From the NCBI GenBank assembly GCA_023653785.1, contig JAMKCH010084990.1, forward strand, positions 42,790 to 106,789: DNA of 64,000 nucleotides. Reading direction: 5' to 3'. The position numbers were made by a program, and so were the translations under genes. This stretch comes from Ophioderma brevispina. Taxonomy: Eukaryota > Echinodermata > Ophiuroidea > Amphilepidida > Ophiodermatidae. The notes beneath the pieces are model-generated. The model saw nothing but the letters and a program-made list of their open reading frames with translations, had not been told where the DNA came from and made no database searches. The first letter of the stretch is position 1. Each line of letters opens with the position of its first letter. This document shows, in pieces, positions 45,482 through 55,690 of the stretch.

Positions 45482-45726
45482 GGACTGGTAAGTGTTGCCT
45501 TCTGCAATTCTTGCAGGTGACACAAAAACCAACCCATTACTTTACCAAAATTGGCATGAAAAAAGGGTCATTCATATACCAGAAGGCTGAAAATGACCAT
45601 GTTTGCAGCACCTCCCAGTATGGTCGTTTAGGAATAAGTATGCATACCCACAAATGCTGAGCACAGGATTACTTCAAAGGAGGCTCCCCCTCTAATATTG
45701 TCACTGTATTACTTGTTTTCCAACAG

Positions 45727-45823
45727 GACATCAGTGTTAAATCTAATATGTGATTCTAGTGGAGACCCTAATAATCCAACTTTGGTGACTAATGGGGAGG
45801 ACATATCTATAACAGGCCAATAT
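45727..45823 (+). CDS. CD-M6PR-like gene 2, exon 4
   Basis: After the acceptor CCAACAG the exon reads TSVLNLICDSSGDPNNPTL then VTNGEDISITGQY, ending in phase 0 before GTAAGT. T-S-V-L-N-L-I-C-D matches the strand with a conserved cysteine in M6PR domains (x-V-I-x-F-x-C). Incoming phase 2 joins AG of exon 3 to G. Intact. Confidence 0.75.
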
Positions 45824-45869
45824 GTAAGTATAGGGCTCTTACCATAAAAGATAAAGGGGACGACCCGAT

Positions 45870-46216
45870 TTAAAGGGGCATTTCGTGATCCACAGCCTCG
45901 TTCCCCCGACTTACCTAAAAAATGTTGAGATTTTTATATCATCTGAACCGACAGCCTTAGTAATCCACGTGTGCCCAATTTTTACGTGCAAATTCGGTTG
46001 CATCTGTAAGAAATTCGCAATTTTGTATTTTCTGTCCGTAAACAGACAGAAATTACAGCACAGTAGCCTATGGGACCGTGGGAAACGAACAATGGCTTAT
46101 AACGCAAAACCGCAAGATCGGGATCAGCTCAAATTTTGAGAATAAGCTTTTCTCAAGGATATCTATTGATCAATGAATAACACAGAAGGTGCTGAAATCA
46201 CGAAATGCACCTTTAA
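45870..46216. mobile_element. TTAA-flanked MITE, CATTTCGTGATCC family, copy 2
   Basis: Opens TTAAAGGGGCATTTCGTG and closes CACGAAATGCACCTTTAA. Full-length match to 14892-15239. It sits in the intron after the luminal exon of gene 2, whereas copy 1 sits in the later membrane-region intron of gene 1, so the insertions are independent. Confidence 0.85.
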
Positions 46217-46696
46217 GTCTATAAATTTTTCATCTTGATAGAATGGCCTTCACCCCAAACCCCATCTTTAAAGTTTCGCACTGATATTTCAACCCGTTTT
46301 GAAGTGAGATCTAAAAAGGTGATTTTTTGTAATCCCCATAGCGTACTGTGTAAATTAAAGGTCCATGGTCTGATCGCTAATAGCCTCGTCCCCAGGGGCC
46401 CCAGATTTCTCAGATTTTACTGGAAGTGGTCAAATTTTGGTATCAGAAGAAAGCTACTATTTTTCTCATTTACCCTGTGAAATCTTAGGGCTAAAGGATG
46501 TTTGGTTTGGATGAGCAAAAAATATGCCCCATTTGTATGCCAACAACTGATGCCACTCTCTGGTGAGATCGAGGCCAAGGATCAGGTAGTGTCCCTTTAA
46601 AATCTGAATAAACTCTAGAACTCTTTGCAGCAATGTTTGCAAACCAGCCCATATTCCTGTCTCATACTACACATTTATGAAGCCCAGTTTATGCTT

Positions 46697-46981
46697 TCAG
46701 GCCCATAACCAGGATTTTTTAGGGGAGGGGAAATTTTTTCAAAAGGATCTTTCCCCCATTTTGCTTCTCCCCAAAAGGGGGGAAGATTTGGCAAAAATGG
46801 ACCTTTTTTTTACCAAAATTTCAACTTTTATTTCCTACAAAATAGCATAAAAATCCCTAAAAATCCTGCTTGCAAAATCAATTATTTGGCCTTTTTTAGC
46901 CATTTTAGGGGCTTTGGTGCGTTTTGGAACTTGGAGGGGCATCCGCCTTCCTTGCCCCCCCCCACTGGTTACGGGCCTGGT
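46697..46981. mobile_element. MITE with CAGGCCCGTAACCAG termini, copy 2
   Basis: Left CAGGCCCATAACCAGGAT, right ACTGGTTACGGGCCTGG: inverted termini of about 16 bases with one or two mismatches. The interior is shared with 28265-28545. Intron 4 of receptor gene 2. Confidence 0.75.
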
Positions 46982-47021
46982 TCTAATTTATTCATATTGT
47001 CTGTATTTGTCTATTTGACAG

Positions 47022-47116
47022 AATTACCAATTGACTAGTAAATGTGCTTGTCCTGATGGATGTAAAATTGGCAGCACTGGAGGCGGTCTGAGTGTTGGAT
47101 CTGTGTTATGTATCTT
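47022..47116 (+). CDS. CD-M6PR-like gene 2, exon 5 (luminal end and start of membrane helix)
   Basis: After the acceptor TTTGACAG it reads NYQLTSKCACPDGCKIGST then GGGLSVGSVLCIL, ending in phase 2 before GTAAGC. The S-K-C-A-C-P-D-G-C motif closes the M6PR domain. A short Gly-rich linker leads into the membrane helix. It is the intact counterpart of the microsatellite-bearing exon at 14294. Confidence 0.8.
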
Positions 47117-47420
47117 GTAAGCAATATTTACACATCTTATACTGCACAATTTTAATTTATAACTCTTTCTGTGCTAGCTTATTATGGAGCCTTCAATCCA
47201 GTACGTGACATAGCCAGGTGGGTAAGGAAGGGTGCAGAGTATCCCCTCCAATTTTTTTTTTTTTTTGAGGGAAACTTGGAAAGTAGAAGATGGATATTGA
47301 TGTTAAATCGGCCCTTTTTGGACTCTTGTGTTATGTATCTTGTAAGTAATATTTACACACCCTAACTGACCAATTTTGATTTAGAACCATTTCTGTGCTA
47401 GCTTATTATGAGCCTTTAAT
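47110..47420. repeat. Local duplication downstream of exon 5
   Basis: The words TTATGTATCTTGTAAG, AATATTTACACA, CAATTTTGATTTA and CTTTCTGTGCTAGCTTATTA follow exon 5 (47106-47185). They recur about 225 bases later (47331-47411), each followed by a GGTGGGTA.GGAAGG.TGCAG block. It includes a copy of the exon's last 16 bases and donor (47331-47344), so a decoy donor exists there. Confidence 0.6.
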
Positions 47421-47843
47421 CCTAGTGACGTAAGCAGGTGGGTAGGGAAGGTGCAGGGGGCGTATCCCCCTCTGAAAATTTGAGGAAACTTGGAAAGTAG
47501 AAGACGGATTTTCATGTGAAAATCGGCCCCTTTTCGGGACTTCTCTGCCTTTGCGACAGGGATTATTTTGCCAGTGGACAGACATTGTTGCACTTACTGG
47601 GAACTTGCCCCTCAGAGCTCTCAGAACCACAGGCTGGCTATATGATATAGTTCAATCAAATAGGCTCTAAAGAACACTTAAATGTTAGTTTCATAATATA
47701 GAATTATGATCCCTGCATTTAGTTGGCGATTGTGAATGAAAAGGGAGTGTTAAAATCATTCATAGATCATGCAAAATTAATTGTCTTATTTGGGGAAAAT
47801 CAAAAGGGGTATTGGTGTATTTTTCTTTTTCCGTAATTTACAG

Positions 47844-47880
47844 GTTTGTAATAGCAGTACTCATATACTTGGTTGGAGGT
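47844..47880 (+). CDS. CD-M6PR-like gene 2, exon 6, first (truncated) copy
   Basis: After the acceptor TTTACAG it reads FVIAVLIYLVGG, the second half of the membrane helix, and runs in frame from exon 5. It then meets GTAAATGA, which can be read as a donor or as K-stop. Without a cytoplasmic tail this copy gives a short-tailed protein or must be skipped. It is the left half of a tandem duplication with 47927. Confidence 0.55.
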
Positions 47881-47926
47881 AAATGAAAGAGGGTAGTTAC
47901 GGTATTTTCTTCTGTTAATTCTACAG

Positions 47927-48056
47927 GTTTGAATAGCAGTACTCGTTACTCTGGTTGGTGGTATGGTTCTACATGAAAGGAAGTAATCAAGGATGAAGCA
48001 GAGGGCAAGGAATCGTACCAACGTTGATTTTGGATGGATTCCATAACTATGTCAAG
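47927..48056 (+). pseudogene. CD-M6PR-like gene 2, exon 6, second copy (frameshifted)
   Basis: The second acceptor CTACAG is followed by a copy of the same membrane segment, continuing into the cytoplasmic tail. It shows VLVTLVGGMVLHERK, then a different frame with AEGK, then IVPTLILDGFHNYVK to a GTACAA donor. These pieces align with the tail exon of gene 1 (GMLYMRL, GAEGKELIPN, PLLVK), but at least three small indels put them in different frames. The last piece ends in phase 0 and fits the next exon. Confidence 0.6.
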
Positions 48057-48649
48057 GTACAAAATCTGAAGAAAGTTTCTTCAGTAAGCAAATGGGTAAA
48101 AAATAAGTGAACTGTGTGTTTTGTTTTGTTATCAGCCACTTTTTATTGCCAGTGTATGCAAAAAAAAAATTTGTGTCAAATTTGATATTTTTTCTGGACG
48201 TATAAAAAAAAAGAATGAAATGGCCCGAAACATGAAAATGCTAATGCATTCAGTTGTGCTTTGGTCAATAATATTGGGACCCCCCAATTGACCAGAACGT
48301 AAATGTGGGATCAAGATAAGTCATATTAATCTAGCCATCATCATCTCATCGTCGTCAATTTTTAGCCCTCAAATATGTCTTTCCCAAGAGAGAGAGAGAA
48401 CACTGTTCTCGCTTTAAAATGGTTTCCAATCAATATTAGAACAGTTGGGAATAGGTTGTTGCAATATATGCAGTATTACTTCTACCATCAAACCACAATT
48501 GTTGTGTCACAATACTTGGAAGTGAGTCATAGCCCTATATAGGGATTTCTTAGACAAACTGATTGCCTCATCTTTATTTATTTTTCTTTGTTCTTACAAC
48601 ATTTGAGATAAGCTATCCATTTTTGATATGGAAAAATAGTCAGTGGCAG

Positions 48650-48880
48650 AGCTCACAGGGTTTATTTTAGGGGTGCGGGGAGTCTTCGAAAGTGGACTTT
48701 TGGGAAATGGACCTAACCTCTCTTAAAATTTCCTGTTGGACCTTTTTGGAACATCTATCAATCAAAAATGGACTTTCTTGTCAAAAATTCTCTAAATTTG
48801 CCCTTTTTATCAAAATTCAGCAAAAATACAAGCGCGGTTCTCGACGTAAATCCCTGGCGGGAGGGGTTTACAAATTTAAA
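48650..48880. mobile_element. Partial MITE of the GTCCACTTTT type
   Basis: Words such as GTGCGGGGAGTCTTCGAAAG, GTGGACTTTTGGGAAATGG and GTTGGACCTTTTTGGAACAT resemble the interior of the elements at 16112 and 52021 in reverse orientation. The right end is not clear because it runs into the minisatellite. Confidence 0.45.
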
Positions 48881-48889
48881 TTTTAAATT

Positions 48890-49868
48890 ACTCAGCTGCA
48901 AATACCCCCCTTATAAACCCAAAAACCCATTAAACCCCAACAACCCCCTTAAAACTGGGCAACCCCCTTAACCTCGTGCAGCCCACCTTAAACCACAACA
49001 AGCCCCTAAGCCCAGACAACACCCCCCCTTCAACCGGACAACCCTTTTAAACCCGGACAACCCCCTGAAACCCCAAACAAGCCCCCTTAAGCCAGACAAC
49101 CCCCCTTAAACCGGACAACCCATGTGCAACTGTCTGCGCAATGCATGCGCGCATACCGCATGCGCGTGCATGTGTGCCAGTCTGCGCGGCATACGCGTAT
49201 ATGGCCACAAAACCCCGTTAAACCCAAAAAAAAAAAACCCTTTTATAAACACAAAAAGGGCCCCTTAACACCACACACCCCCCTTAACCGGACAACCCCT
49301 TAAACTCGTGCAAACCCACTTAAACCACAACAAGCTCCCTTAAGCCCAGACAAACCCCCCTCTCTTTTTTTTTTAACCCGACCTGGACAATCACTTTAAC
49401 CCGGAACAACCCACCGTAAACCCAAACAATCCCTTAGTCCAGGACAAACCCCCTTAAACCGGACAAACCCTTGAAACCAGACAAGCCACCTTAAACCCCA
49501 ACACTCCCCTTAAACCCAAAAAACCCCCTTAAAAGCTTGGACAAACCCCCTTAAACCCGGAAAAACCACCTTAAACCTGGACCACCCCCCTTAAAAAAAT
49601 CGTGCTGCCTCAACTCACTTAAACCACAACAAGCCCCCTTAAGCCACAACAACCCCCCTTAAACCCGGACAACCCCTGGTAAACCCGACAAACCACCTTT
49701 AACCCCAACAACCCAAAACCAAAACAACCACACAACCCCCCTTAACCCGGGACAACCCCCTTTAAAAAAACCCAGAAAACCCACCTTAAATACCAACACC
49801 CCCTTTACAGCGGGACAACCCCCCTTAAACCCGGACACCCCCTTAAACAGAAACCCACCTTAAACCTA
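48890..49868. repeat. C-rich minisatellite, ~18-20 bp unit CCCCCTTAAACCCGGACAA
   Basis: About 1 kb of imperfect tandem copies of CCCCTTAAACCCGGACAAC and variants (CCCCAACAA, CACAACAAGC). It is interrupted at about 49120-49200 by a block of alternating purine-pyrimidine words (GCATGCGCGCATACCGCATG, CGCGTGCATGTGTG). It lies in the last intron of receptor gene 2. Strong C/G strand asymmetry; no coding. Confidence 0.85.
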
Positions 49869-49869
49869 A

Positions 49870-50160
49870 ATCAGCGCGAGGAGTACATGATTCCCCACCC
49901 CTCCATCAAGTTTCATCAAAACCAGACTTATGGATCTTCAGTAGTTTGTTAACAAGTTTTTTGGAGAGTGAAAATACCCAAATTTAGCCCATAAAAATAT
50001 GCAAAAGCTATTTAATTAGCATTTCATGCGCCACAAACCTATCAGCGCGAGAGTACATGATTCCCCACCCCTCCACCAAGGTTTCATAAAAATCGGACTT
50101 ATGGATCTTCAGTAGTTTGTTCACAAGCTTTTTGGGTAAAAATACCCCCAACTAATTCAT
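49870..50160. repeat. Tandem duplication, ~170 bp unit
   Basis: TCAGCGCGAGGAGTACATGA then TTCCCCACCCCTCCATCAAG at 49871 recurs at 50041, followed in both by ACTTATGGATCTTCAGTAGT and TTTGTT(A/C)ACAAG. Two copies, the second slightly shorter. Non-coding. Confidence 0.75.
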
Positions 50161-51284
50161 TTATATTATTGCAAATAGGTAATAATTAGGCAAATGCACG
50201 CCCATTAATCTTATTCAGATGAAGGGCATGGCAGTCGATCCCACCCACAAGGTACATCCACCATAACACTTGAATGGGTATCATGTTATCCCGTCACAAG
50301 ATTGAGTCGGACGCCGCCGACGCCGCCCGACCTTGGCTGATAGCATAATCTCCCTTCGGCTTTCAAGCCAGGGGGGAATTAAAAAAGGGACCTTTTGTTG
50401 GAAATTTCCCCCCCACCCCCACTTTTCTCCTAATTCAAATGTCATATTGACAAACCAATTACCAAAAACATCTGACTGCAAATTGTGAGTTAAATCAAGC
50501 CTGCCATTTGGACAGTTAAGAAGCAAAAACAGTAGAAGCAAACATGTGTGCACAATTGGCCATAGGACTAGTGTGAGCCGGATATGATGACACCAATTTG
50601 GAGGCGAGTTTGTTCCAAAACTTAAAAGGACATTCTGGCCTTGATGCACGTCGGTAATGAGAAAAATATGAACATTCTTCTGATACCAAAATCTCAATGT
50701 TGATGGAGCAAAGTGGGATGAGGTGTTGATCGTATTGCTTGAAAGAACATAAACATTACTTTGAACAAACCTACGAGTAGAACAATGAAATTAATTAACC
50801 GGCTCTATGTGGGGTCACAGGACCTTCCAAGGTGAATCATCAGTGTATTATGGCGATTAAAGGGCGTGTTAAGATCGTTCTTTGGACCCCCCTTATGATT
50901 TACCCGGAAAAAAGTATCGATTTTGAATCAGATGAAAAGGCCGTATTTTTCTCATTGTAGTGCTGAAATTGAGCCCTCAATCCATTTCAGTCCCAAGATA
51001 TAAACAAAAAAAAACCGCCGTTTTAGTGGTTTTAAACACTTTATTAGCACGTATGAATAGGGCTTGCAACAGCATTTATTGCGTTTACAATCAAAACCAC
51101 CAAGTTGTTTCCCACGGTACTCGATGGGGGTATGTGAAGTGCAGGCTCTCATCTCAGTAGAGAACCACAATACCAATAATCGGAAACAACACCTTAACAA
51201 ATCATCTGGTGTAAGGGACAAAAATATATTGACAATCTAATAGTATTTCAAGTAAAACAATACCCATTTATTTTTATTCTGCAG
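50160..51284. other. Last intron of receptor gene 2, no further gene
   Basis: A minus-strand open frame of 138 codons (50281-50697) is present but shows no recognisable domain, is low in complexity at its ends and overlaps repeat-like GCCGCCGACGCCGCCCGACC sequence, so I do not call it. The rest is AT-rich and unremarkable. Confidence 0.4.
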
Positions 51285-51395
51285 GTGGGCGGGTTATTCA
51301 TACAAGCAAGGTGTTACGGTGCAGATTATAAGAATATCAGAGCATGTAAAGAAGACAGCAAGCAGGCTAAGCACATACCAAAAAGGGTGAAATAA
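51285..51395 (+). CDS. CD-M6PR-like gene 2, probable terminal exon
   Basis: The acceptor TTCTGCAG is followed by an open phase-0 exon reading VGGLFIQARCYGADYKNI then RACKEDSKQAKHIPKRVK and a TAA stop. It is phase-compatible with the HNYVK end at 48056. A hydrophobic F-x-x-x-x-C and a terminal Y-x-x-I resemble short cytoplasmic tails of CD-M6PR-like proteins, where such tyrosine motifs serve AP-adaptor sorting. This is the only candidate last exon I found. The basic extension after YKNI is unusual. A possible AATAAA lies at 51725. Confidence 0.5.
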   Translation: MGGLFIQARCYGADYKNIRACKEDSKQAKHIPKRVK

Positions 51396-51493
51396 ATGTC
51401 TACAAAACAGTTTTCTGTTTGAGCTGGGTGAGAGAAACACAGGAATCTTGTGAAGTGTTTGGTTGTGGATAACGCCCCCCTGGCTCCAAATCA

Positions 51494-51722
51494 GGCGCGT
51501 AGCCAGCCCGGGTGTTCTGAGGGGGCAATTTCCCGGTAGGGGTGCAAACAAATGTCCCGATCGCAAGCAATATTTCCATTCCCGGTTTGCAGGGTACAAG
51601 AATCCCGAAAAGGGCTGATAAACATGACTATCCGTGTTAATTAATTTCCCATTTCCCCTCAAGCTTGTTTTTTCACGGGGGCACTCTGCCCCCTTTGCCC
51701 CACACCTGGCTACGCCACTGTC
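51494..51722. mobile_element. MITE with GGCGTAGCCAG termini
   Basis: Left CAGGCGCGTAGCCAGCC, right CCTGGCTACGCCACTG: inverted termini of 11 bases or more. The interior has GAGGGGGCAATTT against GGGGGCACTCTGCCCCC. It immediately follows the terminal exon of receptor gene 2. Confidence 0.65.
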
Positions 51723-52020
51723 TCAAATAAATCAGAAAAGAATGGACGAACTATTTGGTGCATTTTTCATCCTCATTTTTTTAAGGATGTATAATATGGC
51801 CTAATTAGGGCTAATTTAAAGCTCACTTCGCATGCACCATTGTCCGCTTTGCACTTGTTGGAGTAAATCATTGGGACAACAGGGAATGTTTGCTTTCCTT
51901 GCTTGAATTGCCTTGGTATGGCCCACACTAAATGTGCAATACAATATTAGTTATGATTACACTAAACACCTATGTAACCATAAGGCACTCCGTGCAGTAA
52001 CGACCAAAATGAGCCTAAGC

Positions 52021-52276
52021 CAGGCCTGTCGCCAGGGGGTCCCCCTCCACAAATTCCACAAAGGCAACGGTCCACTTTTTTTTGCTGATTCGTTGATAAA
52101 GGTAAAAAGAAATTTTGACAAGTCACTTTTTGAATGGAATGGAATGTTCAAAAAGTCAAAAAGGAAAAGGTTATGGTGGTTGGTCCACTTTTAAAAAAAA
52201 GTCCACTTTTTCGGAAAAAAAGACTTTTTTTAAGTCCCGCCCCCCCACAAAACAATCCTGCCGTACGGCCTGGCCT
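52021..52276. mobile_element. MITE with CGTACGGCC-type termini, copy 2
   Basis: Left AGGCCTGTCGCCAGGGGG, right CCTGCCGTACGGCCTGGCC. The interior has ATTCCACAAAGGCAACGGTC, GTCCACTTTT and AAGTCCCGCCCCCC, as in 16112-16385. Confidence 0.7.
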
Positions 52277-52517
52277 AAGCCATGTGAATTGCCGTTCACT
52301 TAATGAATACACAGCGCGATTGGGCTTCTGGTTTGGCTACTTCCTGTTCATCTGGCCTTCAGGCACAGTAGACTAGCACAACTAGCAAGGCGATGGATTT
52401 GCCAAATTGTGAAGCATAGCCTTCTGGAGGGATTCACTTCACCATTTGAGCAGCTACTCTGCATGACTCTTTGTCTAGAGGCCATTACAGCAGCCAATCA
52501 GAAATCTTCAGTCAGCC

Positions 52518-52701
52518 TTAAAGGCTGACTCAGAATTTTGAAATATATTTTTTGTATATTAATTAAAAATAGTAATATATGAAGGACATCAATTTAAAAT
52601 ATAAGCTATTGCACACAATAATTAGTATATGGACAAGCGTTATGTTTGTGCAAAACAAAAAAAAAACACAATTTGTTAGAAATCTCTGAGTCGGCCTTTA
52701 A
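52518..52701. mobile_element. TTAA-flanked MITE, GGCTGACTCAGA family
   Basis: Opens TTAAAGGCTGACTCAGA and closes TCTGAGTCGGCCTTTAA: inverted termini with one mismatch, 184 bp long. A truncated copy begins at 57641 and a right end alone is seen at about 31557-31582. No coding. Confidence 0.8.
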
Positions 52702-53045
52702 CATGTTTAAAAGACTTGTAAATGTGCCAGTCATTTAGGAAGATCAAACACCAAGCAGTTCAAATCCGAATATAAAGGCGTTTAGAAGCTTATGTTCAAA
52801 ATGAATACAAAAGGTGTTTATTTTAATATCTAAACACTTGGGATAGTATTGTTTTAAATGCATTAAGGTGTTTACGTTAGAAATTAACATTGCACACATT
52901 TAAAAATGGAAAAAAAATGATGCTGAATTTCATTGCTTTTTAGTGATTTGTAGTGGTCTTTAAAAAAATACAGACTTTTTGACAAAAAAGGTGGGATTTT
53001 TTATTTTGTTGAATGCATGTAGGCATTTACAAAACCTAAATACTT

Positions 53046-53251
53046 AGGCTTGTATTCTGAAAGGGAGTCTAACTTTAGACCTGGGTTTAAACCTACATGA
53101 GTTGACACAACCATGACGAATTTTCTCACCAGTTACCGGTACATTTAACTTTCACAGTATTTTGAAAGGAAAAAATTGTCCACTGATGTAGGACTAATAC
53201 TGGTTTAAACCCAGGTCTAAAGTTAGTCTCCCTTTTAGAATACCAGCCTTA
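53046..53251. mobile_element. Hairpin MITE with ~47 bp inverted termini
   Basis: Left AGGCTTGTATTCTGAAAGGG then AGTCTAACTTTAGACCTGGG and TTTAAACC; right GGTTTAAACCCAGGTCTAAA then GTTAGTCTCCCTTTTAGAAT and ACCAGCCTT. The long TIRs leave a central region of about 110 bp, so the single strand would fold into a strong hairpin. Confidence 0.8.
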
Positions 53252-53844
53252 CTTTTTACGGTGAAGGAAGTGCACAAGATACCAAAATCCTACCATGTGA
53301 TGATGTTGTTCAATCATCCCCCCGTCCTGTGACCAGGGATGGCAAACCACATGTGTTGCTGGCCTGCCAGCAATTTCATGTGTTTGACGTTTTGTCTGCA
53401 GTGACATCAGCGCATGATTTGGGACTTTCTGCATTTTCAAGCCTCAACTGGAGTGAGTTTTGGTGAGTTTCGGGTGTGCTAGGGTTATAGGTTGATTTAT
53501 AACCTGTGTGTACTTTTCGATAAATTGTCTTGATAATAAACCAGATTTTATTTATTTATTTTAAGGTTCATCTTCTTTTTTTCTATAAGTAAAGTCTGCA
53601 TACACTTAAAGAGGTGTCATGAAGACTTTGGGAATTTAAACTGTTCATTTCTCAATCATAGGTTTTATAATTAGGGCTGTAAATTTATTGTAAGCGGTCA
53701 TAATGAGAAAATAAGTAGATAAACTTTGTCCGGCCTGAACTAATGAGTGATGCCATAGCTTTTGTGCAGCTATTGTCATGCGTATCGCGCATGCTGACTT
53801 TGTATGCTCGCGATTACAGCTGCAGCTTACTGCGGTTTGCACAT

Positions 53845-54413
53845 TTAAAGGGACAAGCAGCGATTTGCTGATCCGAAACATCGAAAAAAAAAAAAAAATC
53901 ATCAAAAAAGTTGTATTTTGATATTTTTGTTATTGGATGTATGTGCTAACATACCATGCAAGTGGTAGGTTTGAAATCATGTATTTAAAGACAAGGCAGT
54001 GCCTTTTATCTGATTCTGTAATTGAGATACGTGCGTATCAAAATTCCGACTTGAGATCAAAAAAGCATTTCTCTGTGAATATCCGAGATTTTTAAGCATG
54101 ATATTGTGCGCCATGACCTGTGCAGTTTTACCTCAAACACAAAGATTATTTATATTTGTTTATTCTGTACTGGTGTAAACCACAAACAGCTGTTTAGTGT
54201 AGATTTTGGGAAGCCATCGCTGTATATCTATTTACGGGAGACTGTTTTGAAAAATATCTTCAAATACTTCATTTTTTTCACTAATTGGTGTGTGTTTTCT
54301 ACATTAAAGTAGTTATATGGAATTATACACACATATCCCTGATTTATAAGGTAAAAAAATGCATTTCTACATTTTTCGATTTTCTCGCATTATCTCTGCT
54401 AATCCCTTTTTAA
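53845..54413. mobile_element. TTAA-flanked MITE, GGGACAAGCAGCG family, copy 1
   Basis: Opens TTAAAGGGACAAGCAGCGAT and closes ATCTCTGCTAATCCCTTTTTAA. The interior (GTTTATTCTGTACTGGTGTA, AACCACAAACAGCTGTTTAG) matches 56221-56775 in the same orientation. Confidence 0.8.
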
Positions 54414-54434
54414 AAGAATTTAAAAAAAGAAAAA

Positions 54435-54935
54435 ACCTAAAAAATTAAAAATTTCAAAATTGTACTTTGCATGGTTGGAGCTGCATATACATTAGCCATC
54501 ACATGGAAATTATTAAAGCCCAAATCAACGGCTTATGGGTAAACAGAATGATTTTATAATTAATGACTCCGGCAACATTAATTCAGCAGATGATGTGAAA
54601 ATGGAGTTAAACACACGAAAACATATACCGTACCAGAGTTGATTCCCACGGCATGCACTTTGTTTGACCGGACTGTGACTTTTGTGGTTTTAATGTCACA
54701 AAAGTGAGTACGAGTCTATGATATTCATGTAATAGACATATTAAAGTTACAGCAAACTTAAAAGTTACCCTACACATTACCTGGATGTCTTTAGCCTCTT
54801 ATTAAGAACCCTATCTGTTTTGGGGTATTATTTTACATGTAAAATATATCTCTATTCTTCGAATGGCCTAGACTATCTTTTGCGAGCAAATTAAAGAAAT
54901 TTCATATTTTCTGAAATGTGCCAGTGCCGCTTTAA
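54435..54935 (-). mobile_element. TTAA-type MITE, GGCACTGGCACA family, copy A (inverted)
   Basis: Its right end TGTGCCAGTGCCGCTTTAA is the reverse complement of the left end of the copy at 62340. The interior (TAAAGAAATTTCATATTTTC, CATTACCTGGATGTCTTTAG, GACTCGTACTCACT in reverse) matches copies B and C in inverted orientation. The other end is ragged. Confidence 0.75.
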
Positions 54936-55309
54936 GACTGAGTGAAAGCTATGACGTCACTCCTTTGTTCAGGGTGGACGAAGTATAGCAAATTTTGCAA
55001 TGTATCATTTATGTCCCTTCTGGATTTCTAAATAAGAAATGTTTCAGCACTCTGCATATATACTCTGCATAATGGAACTCATTTGACCCTTCCATGATCT
55101 CAATCTCAAATGCCATGACATCCTAGCTTGACAAAATATACAAATCAACTTATTGTCTTTATGAATATGCAGATTTGACATAATGTAGTAGGCCTACATT
55201 GGTTGAGTTGCCCCAGAGACGCATGTCTTGGCTAATCATTCTAGCAAAATTTAAAATGATTGCTCATCAAATTAAAAAATTAGATTCAAAAGTTAAAGCC
55301 TCACTGCAC

Positions 55310-55690
55310 AGCTGTTTGAAAGTCTCGTTTATTATGAAAAAACAAGAATAAAACAAAAAATATCAACAACGACACACTTTTGATGACTAAGTTGGAGTAT
55401 TTATGCCGCTAACTACATCCTGTGTAAATTTGATGAAATTTCATTGTGGGCAAATATGATTTTTCATAAAAATCTAGTTTTACACATCTATAGGAAATAG
55501 ACATATAGAGGGCGCTATAACATACAAATTATGACCTTTGTAGGCCTATATGGCAAGATTCCTGCGATGGATTTTTCTGATTTTTGCAGAGGTAATAGGT
55601 CTTGCATGTCCCTACTTATCAGTTGTCAAAATTGTGTCGCCATTGCTTAAAAATAAAAGAGACAATTTGCATGGGGTCAAAACAGCTGTG
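55310..55690 (+). repeat. Inverted-repeat arm, paired with 58600-59030
   Basis: Words here (GCAAATATGATTTTTCAT, GTAGGCCTATATGGCAAGAT, TCTGATTTTTGCAGAGGTAA, CAGTTGTCAAAATTGTGTCG, GAGACAATTTGCATGGGGTC) recur as reverse complements at 58620-58900. The arms are about 350-400 bases long and 3 kb apart. Confidence 0.75.

Noticed and set aside
49120..49205. CpG island or promoter within the minisatellite
   Set aside because: The GC-rich block is short, built from alternating purine-pyrimidine words and has no adjacent exon or initiator; repeat interruption is simpler.
50281..50697. 138-codon minus-strand frame
   Set aside because: No recognisable domain, GC-rich arginine run at one end from a repeat-like sequence, and it lies inside the last intron of receptor gene 2 between repeats.
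53645..53905. 86-codon minus-strand frame near an apparent MITE edge
   Set aside because: Overlaps the start of a TTAA-flanked MITE and a poly-A run; no domain or splice support.
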